From assembly GCA_944322025.1 (NCBI GenBank), contig CALUOH010000043.1:58276-122275 (forward strand): 64,000 nucleotides of DNA, in the 5' to 3' direction. Under the pieces are notes generated by a model. It saw only the letters and a list, made by a program, of their open reading frames with translations. It was not told the DNA's origin and searched no databases. The stretch comes from an uncultured Bacteroidales bacterium. Lineage in GTDB: Bacteria; Bacteroidota; Bacteroidia; Bacteroidales; Paludibacteraceae. A program made the position numbers and the translations under genes. Below are positions 1 through 8,589 of this stretch, piece by piece. Within the stretch, counting starts at the first letter, position 1. Each line of letters opens with the position of its first letter.

Positions 1-60
1 GGACTCGAACCCAGACAGGCAGAACCAGAATCTGTAGTGCTACCATTACACCATGAGGCA
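1..60 (-). tRNA. tRNA-Gln (CTG), 3' end cut by the window edge
   Basis: Read on the minus strand, the block starts with acceptor strand TGCCTCA, has a D-arm of the ATGGTGTAATGGTAGCAC type and an anticodon loop TTCTGGT with anticodon CTG, followed by the T-arm GGGTTCGAGTCC at the window edge. About 12 nt of the 3' acceptor side lie outside the window. The anticodon stem ACAGA/TCTGC has one A-C mismatch at its outer pair. The D-loop and anticodon arm resemble bacterial tRNA-Gln. Confidence 0.9.
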
Positions 61-77
61 ATCTTTGCAGTTGCGGT

Positions 78-106
78 GTCTTTCTCGGAAAGACGGTGCA
101 AAGGTA
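78..106 (-). promoter_or_regulatory. -7 element and hairpin upstream of tRNA-Gln
   Basis: On the minus strand TACCTTTG (99-106) matches the Bacteroidetes -7 consensus TAnnTTTG and faces the tRNA. No clear -33 TTTG is present at the usual distance. Just downstream lies a perfect 7-bp inverted repeat GTCTTTC-TCG-GAAAGAC (78-94), which would overlap the predicted transcription start. Confidence 0.5.
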
Positions 107-429
107 CGTAGTTTTTCGTTACGTTGTATCATCAGGGGGCAAAAAAATAAAGTTAAAAAAGGTGGCGGCGTATGATATGCCTGTGGCTGTGGCAGTTCTG
201 TGCTATGGAGGAGTGACAGGCATGTTTGTGACGGGAGCAGTGGTGTGTGAAGTGCCGGTGTGGCGGGCATGTCCAAGCGGGAGATGATTTGTGAGAGTAT
301 GGATGGCGGGAGTTTATTTGTACGGCATGGATGGATTATGTTATTATATTTTTTATTATCTTCGCATGTCAGATGGCGATATGGTTTCCGGCGAGTGAAG
401 AAGATTCGAGATTTTATATATACAAAGGT

Positions 430-846
430 ATGGGAAAGAAGGTTCTTTGGATTGTGATGCTGGCCGTGGCCTGCGCGATGGCGGGGGTGTATGTGTATGC
501 TGTTCAGGTGGAGAGCAGGACGGAGGTTCAGGTGTTCCGCAATATATTTATGGATACGGGGTTTGATGAGGAGGGGCGTGAGGTGCGGCTGCCGTTTGAG
601 GTTATGCTCGGCAAGTTTGCCGCCGACACCACGCGCCAAGGGGAGGACGGCTATTATGTGGCGGAGCTTTATCTGAAAGGGTATGGGGAGGAGGATGTGA
701 CGACGGTGGTGCTTTACCCTTATGATGTGGCGGTTTATGGCGGATACAGGATGTACCTCGACCGCTTTTCCTATGACACGGCGACGGAGAAGCTGTTCTG
801 CATGATTGTCATTGAACGGAGGAGATATCAGACGTGGCTGGAATGA
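430..846 (+). CDS. Small membrane-anchored ResB-like domain protein
   Basis: A 138-residue protein begins at ATG 430, just after AAAGG; longer in-frame starts exist upstream (331) but 430 puts the hydrophobic helix (about residues 5-22) at the N-terminus. The rest is predicted extracytoplasmic. The C-terminal half (LPFEVMLGKFAAD, then VVLYPYDVAVYGGYRMYLDRFSYD) resembles the beta-rich region of ResB cytochrome c maturation proteins, where a hydrophobic-YGGYRIY segment is typical. A full ResB is much longer with several membrane helices, and no CcsA partner is seen nearby. This may be a degenerate or minimal ResB-like protein; the assignment is by eye and tentative. Confidence 0.5.
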   Translation: MGKKVLWIVMLAVACAMAGVYVYAVQVESRTEVQVFRNIFMDTGFDEEGREVRLPFEVMLGKFAADTTRQGEDGYYVAELYLKGYGEEDVTTVVLYPYDVAVYGGYRMYLDRFSYDTATEKLFCMIVIERRRYQTWLE

Positions 847-902
847 CGGGTGCGGCGTTTGTGCGGGGGATAAAATTTTACAGAAATGTAATTTGCATGC
901 CT

Positions 903-934
903 TTGGCTGTGTCTGAGATTTGTAATATATTTGC
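903..934 (+). promoter_or_regulatory. Promoter of the T9SS plug gene
   Basis: TTTG (903-906), a 20-bp spacer and TATATTTG (927-934) form a full match to the Bacteroidetes primary-sigma promoter. Transcription would start near 941, about 100 nt before the gene at 1042. Confidence 0.75.
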
Positions 935-1041
935 GTCTGGAGACGCAGGACAGAGTGCACTATCCGGTTTTACAGTTTGGAAAGTAAGGAATATGGGAGG
1001 TGTGATTGCGACGGGGCGTGTCCATGGTCATTAATGTAGAG

Positions 1042-2298
1042 ATGATGAATAGACTTGTGTTGGTTCTGTTGTCTTTCGCGCTGTGCGCGGCAGTGCGGGG
1101 GGAGGCGTACAGGACGATGATGTACGACAGCGGCATGCGTTCGCTGCAAGTGCTTGTCGACGGTCAGCCGCTGTCGTTGCCGTATATAGAGCTGGGCAGC
1201 GAACAGAGTGTGCAGATAAGTTTCGACGACATTTCGTATGACGCGAAGAGTTTCTATTTCAGGATAGTGCACTGCAACGCGGACTGGACACCGTCTTCGC
1301 TGTCGAGTATGGAGTATGTGGAGGGGTTTGACAACGGGATGATAACAGACTATGAGTATTCCCAGAATACTACGGCCAACTATATACACTATTCGTTCAG
1401 TGTGCCGAATGAGGATTTGCGCATCATGCTGTCGGGGAACTATGCTGTGGAGATAGCGCAGGACAATGATTTCGACAATCCTGTGGCGGTGGCGTGCTTC
1501 AGTGTGTATGAGCCTCTTGCGTCGGTTGAGGGCGATGTGACGGGGAATACGCTGCGGGAGCTTAACGGCAAGTATCAGCAGCTGGAGATAGAGGTGGACT
1601 ATTCGGGCATGCAGATAAAGAACCCGATGAACGAGCTGTATGTCACCGTGATGCAGAACGGGCGGCGCGACAATATGAGGGTGCTGGCCCGTCCGACGTT
1701 CACACGGGTGAACAGGTTTGTATATCAGAATACGGAGAACCTTATATTCGAGGGAGGCAATCAGTACAGGAGCGTGGACTTCTCTTCCCGCTATACATAC
1801 GGGGCGGGGATAGAGCGTATTTTTGCAGAGGATAATGTGTATCATGTGATCATGACACCGGACGTGTCGAGGGCGAGTAAGGGTGTGGAGATGGGGCAGG
1901 ATGTCAACGGGGAGTATGTGGTCAATGTACAGGACGGGTATTCGCCGGACTATGAGGCTGATTATATGTGGGTTCACTTCTGGCTTCCTACGGACGAGCC
2001 TATGTTGCAGGGCAGTGTCTATCTGACGGGCAGTCTGGTGGAGAACCGGCTGGACGGCACGAGCCGCATGAATTATGATTTCGAGAATAAGGGGTACTAT
2101 ATAGACCTCTATCTGAAACAGGGCGGTTACAACTATATGTACGGCTATGTGCAGAAGGGGAGTGAGGAGATGACGTTAGTGCCATTCGAGGGTAGCCACT
2201 GGCAGACGGAAAACCGTTATGAGGTGTGCGTGTATTACCGTCCGTTCGGAGAGCGGTATGACAGGCTTATATCGTACGGAGTGATTTATGCGAAATAG
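1042..2298 (+). CDS. Type IX secretion system plug protein (DUF5103)
   Basis: About 418 residues. From ATG 1042 the protein has a good signal peptide (MMNRLVLVLLSFALCAAVRG); in-frame ATGs at 1006 and 1024 would add a poor N-terminal extension. The mature protein matches the DUF5103 family: an N-terminal beta domain with FYFRIVHCNADWTPS, the segment EGFDNGMITDYEYSQNTT, and a second beta domain ending near the C-terminus. In Flavobacteria the family member is the periplasmic plug that occupies the lateral or inner opening of the giant outer-membrane translocon SprA. No other T9SS machinery gene lies here, but a T9SS-type cargo is at 51760. It is transcribed alone from the promoter at 903-934. 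Confidence 0.85.
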   Translation: MMNRLVLVLLSFALCAAVRGEAYRTMMYDSGMRSLQVLVDGQPLSLPYIELGSEQSVQISFDDISYDAKSFYFRIVHCNADWTPSSLSSMEYVEGFDNGMITDYEYSQNTTANYIHYSFSVPNEDLRIMLSGNYAVEIAQDNDFDNPVAVACFSVYEPLASVEGDVTGNTLRELNGKYQQLEIEVDYSGMQIKNPMNELYVTVMQNGRRDNMRVLARPTFTRVNRFVYQNTENLIFEGGNQYRSVDFSSRYTYGAGIERIFAEDNVYHVIMTPDVSRASKGVEMGQDVNGEYVVNVQDGYSPDYEADYMWVHFWLPTDEPMLQGSVYLTGSLVENRLDGTSRMNYDFENKGYYIDLYLKQGGYNYMYGYVQKGSEEMTLVPFEGSHWQTENRYEVCVYYRPFGERYDRLISYGVIYAK

Positions 2299-2325
2299 AG
2301 TAGTTTTCTAGTATAGGTCTTTGTT

Positions 2326-2982
2326 GTGGAGATAAGTTTTACTACAATTATAGATTACATTGGTACGTTTGCCTTTGCCATATCAGGCATAAGGCTGGCT
2401 TCGGCCAAGAAGTTCGACTGGTTCGGGGCGTATGTAGTGGGTATGGTTACGGCTGTGGGGGGCGGTACGCTGCGCGATTTGCTCCTGGATGTCACGCCGT
2501 TCTGGATGATGCAGAGTTCGTATCTGATAGTCACGGCTTTCGCGCTGCTGTTTGTGATAATGTTCAGCCGCTATGTGGTGCACATGAACAATACCATATT
2601 TATTTTCGACGCTATCGGCTTAGGTCTGTTTACCGTGGTGGGCATAGAGAAGAGTCTCGACGCTGGTTTCCCCATGTGGGTGGCAATAATCATGGGGGCG
2701 TTGACCGGAGCGGCGGGAGGAGTGCTGCGGGATACGCTCATAAACGAAGTGCCGCTGATTTTCCGCAGTGACATATACGCCATAGCATGTATTTTCGGCG
2801 GGGTGGTATACTTCATCTGTATGAAGGCCGGTATGCCGGGTACGCTTATTCAAATAGTGGCGGCATTGTCGGTCATAGCGTTGCGGGTGGTGGCGGCAAA
2901 GTATCATATAAGTCTGCCTACCCTTAGAGGAGAGCCGACGTTTGACAAGGAAAAACAAGGAGAGGACGCGACGCGCGTCTGA
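2326..2982 (+). CDS. TRIC-type cation channel family protein (UPF0126/YicG)
   Basis: 218 residues with about seven membrane helices. Two internally repeated units are visible: DYIGTFAFAISG followed by VTAVGGGTLRDLLL, and FDAIGLGLFTVVGIEKSL followed by LTGAAGGVLRDTL. The GGGxxRD and GGVxRD repeats are the hallmark of prokaryotic trimeric intracellular cation channels, which conduct K+ and similar ions through the inner membrane. The reading frame opens with GTG at 2326, 27 bp after the plug gene; no nearby ATG is better placed. The debranching enzyme follows after 20 bp, so the three genes may share a transcript, but a functional link with glycogen is not evident. Confidence 0.85.
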   Translation: MEISFTTIIDYIGTFAFAISGIRLASAKKFDWFGAYVVGMVTAVGGGTLRDLLLDVTPFWMMQSSYLIVTAFALLFVIMFSRYVVHMNNTIFIFDAIGLGLFTVVGIEKSLDAGFPMWVAIIMGALTGAAGGVLRDTLINEVPLIFRSDIYAIACIFGGVVYFICMKAGMPGTLIQIVAALSVIALRVVAAKYHISLPTLRGEPTFDKEKQGEDATRV

Positions 2983-3002
2983 CAAGATATATCATATAGG
3001 AT

Positions 3003-4979
3003 ATGAGTTACTTGAAGTTTGACAGGACATTGGTGGCCAACCTTGAGAAGTCATTGGCCATTGAGATGCTGAGGACTAACGAGACTGGGGCTTATGCCAG
3101 TACGACAATCGTGGACTGCAATACACGGAAGTACCACGGTCTGCTGACAGTACCGATACCGGAACTGGACGATGACAATCATGTGCTGCTGTCGTCATGT
3201 GACGAGACTGTGGTGCAGCACGGGGCGGAGTTTAATCTCGGCGTACACAAGTACGGGGACAACTGCTTTTCGCCCAACGGGCATAAGTATATCCGGGAGT
3301 TGCATATAGATGCAGTCACGTCAACGATTTACCGCATAGGTGGGGTCATATTGCAGAAGGACATGGTGCTGGAGAGTGATTCAAACAGGATGCTCATAAG
3401 GTATACGTTGCTTGAAGCGCATTCGCCTACTGTGTTGCGACTGCGGCCGTTTCTCGCATTCCGTAATGTCAATGAGCTGACGCACGAGAACGGAGCGGCA
3501 GACACTTCGTACAGACCCGTAGAAAACGGGATTGCGTGCCGCATGTATCCCGGCTATCCGGAGCTTGTGATGCAGATAAACAAGAAGGCGGAGTTCTTCT
3601 ATGTCCCCGACTGGTACAGAGGTCTGAAATACCCTAAGGAACAGGAGCGTGGATATGATTATGAGGAAGACCTGTTCGTGCCGGGCTATTTTGAATTGCC
3701 AATCAAGAAAGGTGAGCCGGTGGTATTCGCCGCCGGGACAGGGCCAGTTAATGTGCGCGGGCTTAAAAGACTGTATGAGAGGGAGGCGGCGAAACGCATT
3801 GTACGCTCGGACTTTTACAGTTGTCTGAAGAGTGCGGCCATGCAGTTCTGCAACAGGAAGGAGGACGGGTATTATGTCATAGCAGGCTATCCGTGGTTCA
3901 AGTACCGGGCGCGCGACGAGTTCGTATCACTGCCGGGACTCACGCTGTCGACAGATAATGTGGAGATGTTCGAGAAGGTCATGGTTAACGGAACAAAGGC
4001 CGTGAGGGAGTTCATATCCGGAATCGGGAACACGACGAGACTGTATGAGATGGATGTGCCGGATGTGCTGTTATGGTACATTTGGGCAGTGCAGCAGTAT
4101 GCCGTCAAGGTGTCTCCGGAACGTGCGTCTGATTTGTATGGGGATACAGTACTCGACGTGGTGGACTTTATCAGGAGGCAGCGTCACCCGAACCTGTTCG
4201 TACATGACAACGGACTGCTGTATACGGACGGTAAGAGAGTGCCTGTCACATGGATGAATGCTATGGAGAACGGAGTGCCAGTCAATCCGCGCAGCGGATA
4301 TGTGGTGGAGATAAACGCCCTGTGGTTTAACGGATTGAAGTTCGCATCGGAAGTGGCCGCAGCCAAAGGGATGGACAATATATCGGACTTGCTTAATTAC
4401 GAGTCGGAACTGCTGAGGCGGTCGTTTACAGAGACATTCTGGAACGGGTATTACCTTTACGACTATGTGGACGGTGACAATAAAGACAAGGAGGTGCGTC
4501 CGAACATGATATTCGCGGTGGCACTGCCTCATTCTCCATTGGAACGCGAGCAGCAGCGTGCTGTGGTGGATATAGTCACAAGGGAACTGTTGACTGTCAA
4601 GGGGCTGCGCAGCCTTAGCCCCAAGAGCGGGATGTACCGTCCGCTGTATGCTGGAGTACAGAGGGAGCGAGACCGTAATTACCACAACGGCCCTGTATGG
4701 CCGTGGACAATAGCGGCATATGTCGAGGCATACCACAGGGTGTACAAGGCCGGGGGAATGTCGTTCCTTGTAGGAGTGATGGCTGGTTTCGAGTCGGAGA
4801 TGACACAGCTTACGGTCGGAACACTGTCCGAACTGTATGACGGTAACCCTCCGTTCAGGGGGCACGGGGCGATGAGTTTCGCCATGTCGGTGGCAGGTGT
4901 GTTGCGTGCGTACGACGTGATACGCGGGACGGTGGAGAGTATGACTTCTGCAATGGAGAGGTCTAATGGAAACATATGA
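3003..4979 (+). CDS. Glycogen debranching enzyme (amylo-alpha-1,6-glucosidase, GDE family)
   Basis: 658 residues, a typical length for the bacterial GDE type. The N-terminal half is a beta-rich domain beginning with TNETGAYASTTIVDCNTRKYHGLL, the classic start of this family; the C-terminal half is an (alpha/alpha)6 barrel with AGYPWFKYRARDEFVSLPGL and, further on, HNGPVWPWTIAAYVEAY. The enzyme hydrolyses alpha-1,6 branch points of glycogen-like glucan in the cytoplasm; no signal peptide is present. The next gene, a GT4 enzyme, starts 17 bp downstream and a GH57 amylase follows, the same order I recall from Bacteroides genomes. Confidence 0.92.
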   Translation: MSYLKFDRTLVANLEKSLAIEMLRTNETGAYASTTIVDCNTRKYHGLLTVPIPELDDDNHVLLSSCDETVVQHGAEFNLGVHKYGDNCFSPNGHKYIRELHIDAVTSTIYRIGGVILQKDMVLESDSNRMLIRYTLLEAHSPTVLRLRPFLAFRNVNELTHENGAADTSYRPVENGIACRMYPGYPELVMQINKKAEFFYVPDWYRGLKYPKEQERGYDYEEDLFVPGYFELPIKKGEPVVFAAGTGPVNVRGLKRLYEREAAKRIVRSDFYSCLKSAAMQFCNRKEDGYYVIAGYPWFKYRARDEFVSLPGLTLSTDNVEMFEKVMVNGTKAVREFISGIGNTTRLYEMDVPDVLLWYIWAVQQYAVKVSPERASDLYGDTVLDVVDFIRRQRHPNLFVHDNGLLYTDGKRVPVTWMNAMENGVPVNPRSGYVVEINALWFNGLKFASEVAAAKGMDNISDLLNYESELLRRSFTETFWNGYYLYDYVDGDNKDKEVRPNMIFAVALPHSPLEREQQRAVVDIVTRELLTVKGLRSLSPKSGMYRPLYAGVQRERDRNYHNGPVWPWTIAAYVEAYHRVYKAGGMSFLVGVMAGFESEMTQLTVGTLSELYDGNPPFRGHGAMSFAMSVAGVLRAYDVIRGTVESMTSAMERSNGNI

Positions 4980-4996
4980 GTGGAGGGGGGCTGGAG

Positions 4997-6250
4997 ATGA
5001 AAGTACTGATGTTCGGGTGGGAGTTTCCCCCACATATATTAGGAGGTTTAGGCACGGCGAGTTACGGGCTAACCAAGGGGCTGGCCGCACAGGGCGATGT
5101 GGAGATAACGTTTGTCATCCCGAAGCCGTGGGGCGACGAGGACCAGAGCTTCTTAAAAATCATAGGGGCGAACCGTGTGCCTGTGGTGTGGCGCGATGTG
5201 GACTGGGGATTTGTCAATGAGCGTGTCTCCGGATATATGACGCCAGACGAGTATTATCGCCTGCGGGACGGGATACGCTATGATTTCCGGCGCATAGGCA
5301 CGGATGAACTGGGGTGCATCAATTTTTCCGGCCGTTATCCGGATAATCTGATGGAGGAGATTTCGAATTACGAGGCTGTGGCGAGCGTGCTGGCTCATTC
5401 GCTGCAATATGACATCATACATTCGCACGACTGGCTCACATATCCGGCCGGCATATTCGCGAAACGGATATCGGGCAGGCCGCTGGTCATACATGTGCAT
5501 GCCACTGACTATGACCGCAGCAGGGGTAACGTTAACCCGGATGTGTACCGTATAGAGAAAGAGGGCATGGATGTGGCGGACAGGATAATCACAGTCTCGA
5601 ACCTTACGCGGGCGACTGTGATAGAGCGTTATCACCAAAATCCGGATAAGGTGGTCACTGTGCATAATGCAGTGGAGCCACTCGACTGTCTGAAAGAGAT
5701 AGAGGTGAAGCCCCATGAGGATAAAGTGGTGACGTTTCTCGGCCGCATAACCATGCAGAAGGGGCCGGAGTATTTTGTGGAGGTGGCCGTCAAGGTGCTG
5801 CAAAGGACGAAGAAGGTGCGCTTTGTGATGGCGGGCAGTGGCGACATGATGAACCAGATGGTCACTCTCGTGGCACAGAAGGGTATAGCCGACCGTTTCC
5901 ATTTTACAGGCTTTCTGAAAGGCAAGGAGGTGTATGAGATGCTGGCGGGGAGCGATGTGTATATGATGCCGTCGGTGTCGGAGCCGTTCGGCATATCGCC
6001 GTTGGAGGCCATGCAGTGCGGCACTCCGAGCGTCATCTCCAAGCAGTCCGGCTGCGCGGAGATACTGGAGCATGCCATCAAGACGGACTATTGGGATATA
6101 GACGCGATGGCGGACTACATACATGCAATAGTGAAGTATCCGGCCATGTACAAGACCCTGAGGGAGAACGGGCAGAAGGAGATAGCAGGCATACGGTGGG
6201 ACATTGCCGGACGTAAGGTGAGGGAGATATATGAGGAGCTGTTGCGCTGA
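4997..6250 (+). CDS. GT4 glycosyltransferase, probable glycogen synthase-like
   Basis: 417 residues from ATG 4997, preceded by a purine-rich GGAGGGGGGCTGGAG; a start at 4976 is possible but adds seven unlikely residues. The N-terminus MKVLMFGWEFPPHILGGLG is the donor/acceptor cleft start seen in glucosyltransferases of the glycogen and starch synthase type. SHDWLTYPAGIFAKR and the C-terminal nucleotide-sugar motif SVSEPFGISPLEAMQCG with its E(x7)E glutamates fit GT4. Cytoplasmic. It probably extends alpha-1,4-glucan using NDP-glucose. It lies 17 bp after the debranching enzyme and is very likely co-transcribed with it. Confidence 0.88.
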   Translation: MKVLMFGWEFPPHILGGLGTASYGLTKGLAAQGDVEITFVIPKPWGDEDQSFLKIIGANRVPVVWRDVDWGFVNERVSGYMTPDEYYRLRDGIRYDFRRIGTDELGCINFSGRYPDNLMEEISNYEAVASVLAHSLQYDIIHSHDWLTYPAGIFAKRISGRPLVIHVHATDYDRSRGNVNPDVYRIEKEGMDVADRIITVSNLTRATVIERYHQNPDKVVTVHNAVEPLDCLKEIEVKPHEDKVVTFLGRITMQKGPEYFVEVAVKVLQRTKKVRFVMAGSGDMMNQMVTLVAQKGIADRFHFTGFLKGKEVYEMLAGSDVYMMPSVSEPFGISPLEAMQCGTPSVISKQSGCAEILEHAIKTDYWDIDAMADYIHAIVKYPAMYKTLRENGQKEIAGIRWDIAGRKVREIYEELLR

Positions 6251-6605
6251 GGCGGGTGTACCCTGCATTGCGGAACGGGAGGGCTGTTGCCGAGGATGGT
6301 GTGATGTCGGTTTTACACCGTGAAGAGATGAGGTGTGGAATATTTTACTTTTTGTCATAAACAGGACGTTTTGTGAAAGCATGCTTGCTTGAGGGTAGCT
6401 GAGGGGTAGCTGAATGCTTGCTGGATGTTGGGTGAATGCTTTGGAATACAATAGGTTAAAGGGGTGGGTTGGCAGGCTGTGCAAGTGGGTGTTGACGAGG
6501 GGTGTGTGCGTTTTGCATGGCAGGGGTGTGTGTGATGTGTGTCCAGATATGCGTGGGCGAATGGGAGGTGTATTTTGTTGAGGTAGAGTATCAAAAGATT
6601 ATATC
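6251..6605 (+). other. 355-bp gap before the GH57 gene, with a weak repeat
   Basis: No convincing gene. Positions 6379-6433 carry a G-rich segment with two copies of GGGTAGCTGA and of GCTTGCT; a related segment occurs at 25291-25345 upstream of gpsA. No match to the TAnnTTTG promoter was found near 6606. Confidence 0.4.
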
Positions 6606-7910
6606 ATGAGGACTATAAATCTGTGTTTCCGTGTACATCAGTGGGTTAATCTGCGGAGATACCGTTTTTTCCAAATCGGTACAGACCATTATTACTATGA
6701 CGATTATCAGAATGAGACGAGTGTGCGCCGTGCGGCGGATAATTGTTATCTCGCGGGGAACAGGCTGTTCCTCGACATGATAAAGAGTTCGAACGGCCGG
6801 TTTAAGGTTTCGTTTGTGATAACGGGTCTGGCTCTCGAGTTGTTCGAGCAGTATGCGCCTGAGGTGCTGGAGAGTTTCCGTCAGCTGGCTGCCACGGGGT
6901 GTGTGGAGTTTCTCGCTACTCCGTATGCCAATTCACTTGCGTCGGTCTATGATGAGGATGAGTTCGAGAGGCAGGTGAAGTTTCAGTCGGACAAGATATA
7001 TGAGCTTTTCGGCAAGCGTCCTGTGGTGTTTGCCAATACGGAGCTGACGTATTCGGACGATATTGGCGAACGTATATCTAAAATGGGGTATGAGGCGGCT
7101 GTAGTGGAGGAGGCAAAGCATGTGATGGGGTGGAAGAGCCCGCATTATATTTACAGTCATGCGGGCAACCCGAAGCTGCGGCTCATGGTGCGCGACAATA
7201 AACTGAGTGATGACATATGTTACAGGTTTTCCAAATGGGACTGGAATGAATATCCTCTTACTGCGGATAAGTTCATAGGGTGGATAGACAGATCCCCTGC
7301 CGAGGAGGAGGTGTTCAATATATCAATGGGTTATGAAGCGTTGGGTCTGCTCAACCGCAGCGAGTCGGGTATCTTTGAGTTTTTCAAGGCATTGCCTGCG
7401 TTCGCTTTTGAGAAGGGGATGGGGTTTTCGTTGCCGTCGGAGGTGTATGTCAATAGGAAGCCGGTGGGGGCTTTGTCGGTGTTGTATCCGATGACGTGGT
7501 CCGAGGAGGAGAAGGATTTGTCTGTCTGGACTGGGAATGAGCTTCAGCAGGAGGCTTTGCGGAAGCTGTATAATCTGGCGGAGAGGGTCAACCTGTGTTC
7601 GGACCTTATGTTGAAGCTGGACTGGCTGCGGCTGCAAGATTCGGTTCATTTCCTGTTTATGTCCATGCGCCGTTATGTGAATTCGGTGACGGTGTTTCCT
7701 ATGCCGTATGAGTCTCCCTACGATGCATTTATGAATTATATGAATGTACTTTCGGATTTTATAGAGAGGGTAAAGGCACAATATCCGTCATCGATAGGGG
7801 ACGAGGAGCTTAATGCGCTGCTCAAGACTATACATAATCAGGAGGAGGAGATAGCGCGGCTTAAAGCATTGCTGAAAAAGGGCAGACGGCGAGCGACAGA
7901 CAAGGCGTAA
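6606..7910 (+). CDS. Cytoplasmic GH57 alpha-amylase family protein
   Basis: 434 residues without signal peptide. The N-terminus MRTINLCFRVHQWVNLRRYRF has the conserved histidine region of family GH57, KVSFVITGLALEL and CVEFLATPYANSLA are the following conserved strands, and FANTELTYSDDIG probably contains the catalytic glutamate. The C-terminal third is helical and ends in a coiled-coil-like Lys/Arg-rich tail (NQEEEIARLKALLKK). GH57 enzymes of this kind in Bacteroides act on alpha-1,4-glucans inside the cell. Together with the debranching enzyme and GT4 protein it makes a glycogen turnover set, although 355 bp separate it from them. Confidence 0.88.
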   Translation: MRTINLCFRVHQWVNLRRYRFFQIGTDHYYYDDYQNETSVRRAADNCYLAGNRLFLDMIKSSNGRFKVSFVITGLALELFEQYAPEVLESFRQLAATGCVEFLATPYANSLASVYDEDEFERQVKFQSDKIYELFGKRPVVFANTELTYSDDIGERISKMGYEAAVVEEAKHVMGWKSPHYIYSHAGNPKLRLMVRDNKLSDDICYRFSKWDWNEYPLTADKFIGWIDRSPAEEEVFNISMGYEALGLLNRSESGIFEFFKALPAFAFEKGMGFSLPSEVYVNRKPVGALSVLYPMTWSEEEKDLSVWTGNELQQEALRKLYNLAERVNLCSDLMLKLDWLRLQDSVHFLFMSMRRYVNSVTVFPMPYESPYDAFMNYMNVLSDFIERVKAQYPSSIGDEELNALLKTIHNQEEEIARLKALLKKGRRRATDKA

Positions 7911-8090
7911 AGTGATGGTTTGCGATGTTTCCCCCGGGTGTCAGCGGCAGATTAAGTGCTAATATATATTAATGGAGGGGCGGTTGAGGAGCCGGTCTTT
8001 TGACAGGATACTGTTGTCAGACTTTAAAGGACTGAACATTAGGCTATTCGGCTATGGGGGTGTGCGGCAGCAAAAAAGTGTGCGTGATGC

Positions 8091-8120
8091 TTTGCGGTCA
8101 GGATAAAAGTTGTACCTTTG
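8091..8120 (+). promoter_or_regulatory. Promoter of the SRP RNA - tRNA-Thr unit
   Basis: TTTG (8091-8094), an 18-bp spacer and TACCTTTG (8113-8120) fit the Bacteroidetes promoter and place the start close to 8126, the first base of the SRP RNA stem. Confidence 0.8.
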
Positions 8121-8125
8121 CAGTC

Positions 8126-8222
8126 GGGTAAGTCCTATACGACCAGCTCCCTTTGAATCCCCCCAGGGCCTGACCGCAGCAAGGGTAGGAGGTTGTAGCG
8201 GTGCGATGTAGATAGCTTACCC
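8126..8222 (+). ncRNA. ffs: Signal recognition particle RNA, small bacterial (4.5S) type
   Basis: The 97-nt region is closed by the end stem GGGTAAG (8126-8132) with CTTACCC (8216-8222). The apical part contains CCCAGGGCCTGACCGCAGCAAGGGTAG, split across the symmetric and asymmetric internal loops and the tetraloop region recognised by the Ffh M domain. It forms the RNA core of the particle that targets membrane proteins co-translationally. A canonical promoter ends just upstream and a tRNA gene begins 6 nt downstream. Confidence 0.92.
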
Positions 8223-8228
8223 TTCTTC

Positions 8229-8302
8229 GCCTCTTTAGCTCAGTTGGCCAGAGCACGTGATTTGTAATCTCGGGGTCGTTGGTTCGAATCCGACAAGAGG
8301 CT
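8229..8302 (+). tRNA. tRNA-Thr (TGT)
   Basis: Acceptor stem GCCTCTT/AAGAGGC with discriminator T, D-arm AGCTCAGTTGGCCAGAGC, anticodon loop TTTGTAA giving anticodon TGT, and T-arm GTTGGTTCGAATCCGAC. The anticodon stem CGTGA/TCTCG has a T-T mismatch at its middle pair; the rest is fully paired. No CCA is encoded. It follows the SRP RNA by six bases. Confidence 0.93.
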
Positions 8303-8310
8303 CGAAACAG

Positions 8311-8347
8311 GCGGGCGGTGTATCAGACGATATGCCGCCCGCTTTTT
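8311..8347 (+). terminator. Rho-independent terminator after tRNA-Thr
   Basis: GCGGGCGG (8311-8318) pairs with CCGCCCGC (8335-8342) and is followed by six T. Confidence 0.9.
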
Positions 8348-8458
8348 TGTTGTTTGTTGTTGAGATGTGGTGTCTGAGCGGTTTGTGCGGATGGATGGGA
8401 TACCCGTTCGCGCTAGGATTGGAAAATGATGTGTGTGGAGCATTTTATTGTCATAGGA

Positions 8459-8491
8459 TTTCGGAGTGTACGAGAAAAAATAGTATCTTTG
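8459..8491 (+). promoter_or_regulatory. Possible promoter of the DUF4199 gene
   Basis: TATCTTTG (8484-8491) is a perfect -7 element; the -33 position has only TTTCG (8459). It would give a leader of roughly 90 nt and supports a translation start well downstream of 8500. Confidence 0.5.
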
Positions 8492-8589
8492 TGGGTTACA
8501 TGGGGATGTGTGCGGCACCACGATGGGAGAGTAGTGTTAAGTGCTTGACTTATATGGTGTCAGACTGTAAACGGAATGACGTTGATTTT

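Noticed and set aside
46..960. Long minus-strand open frame of 304 codons at the left end
   Set aside because: It overlaps the tRNA, the ResB-like gene in another frame and the T9SS-plug promoter, and the product has no family resemblance.
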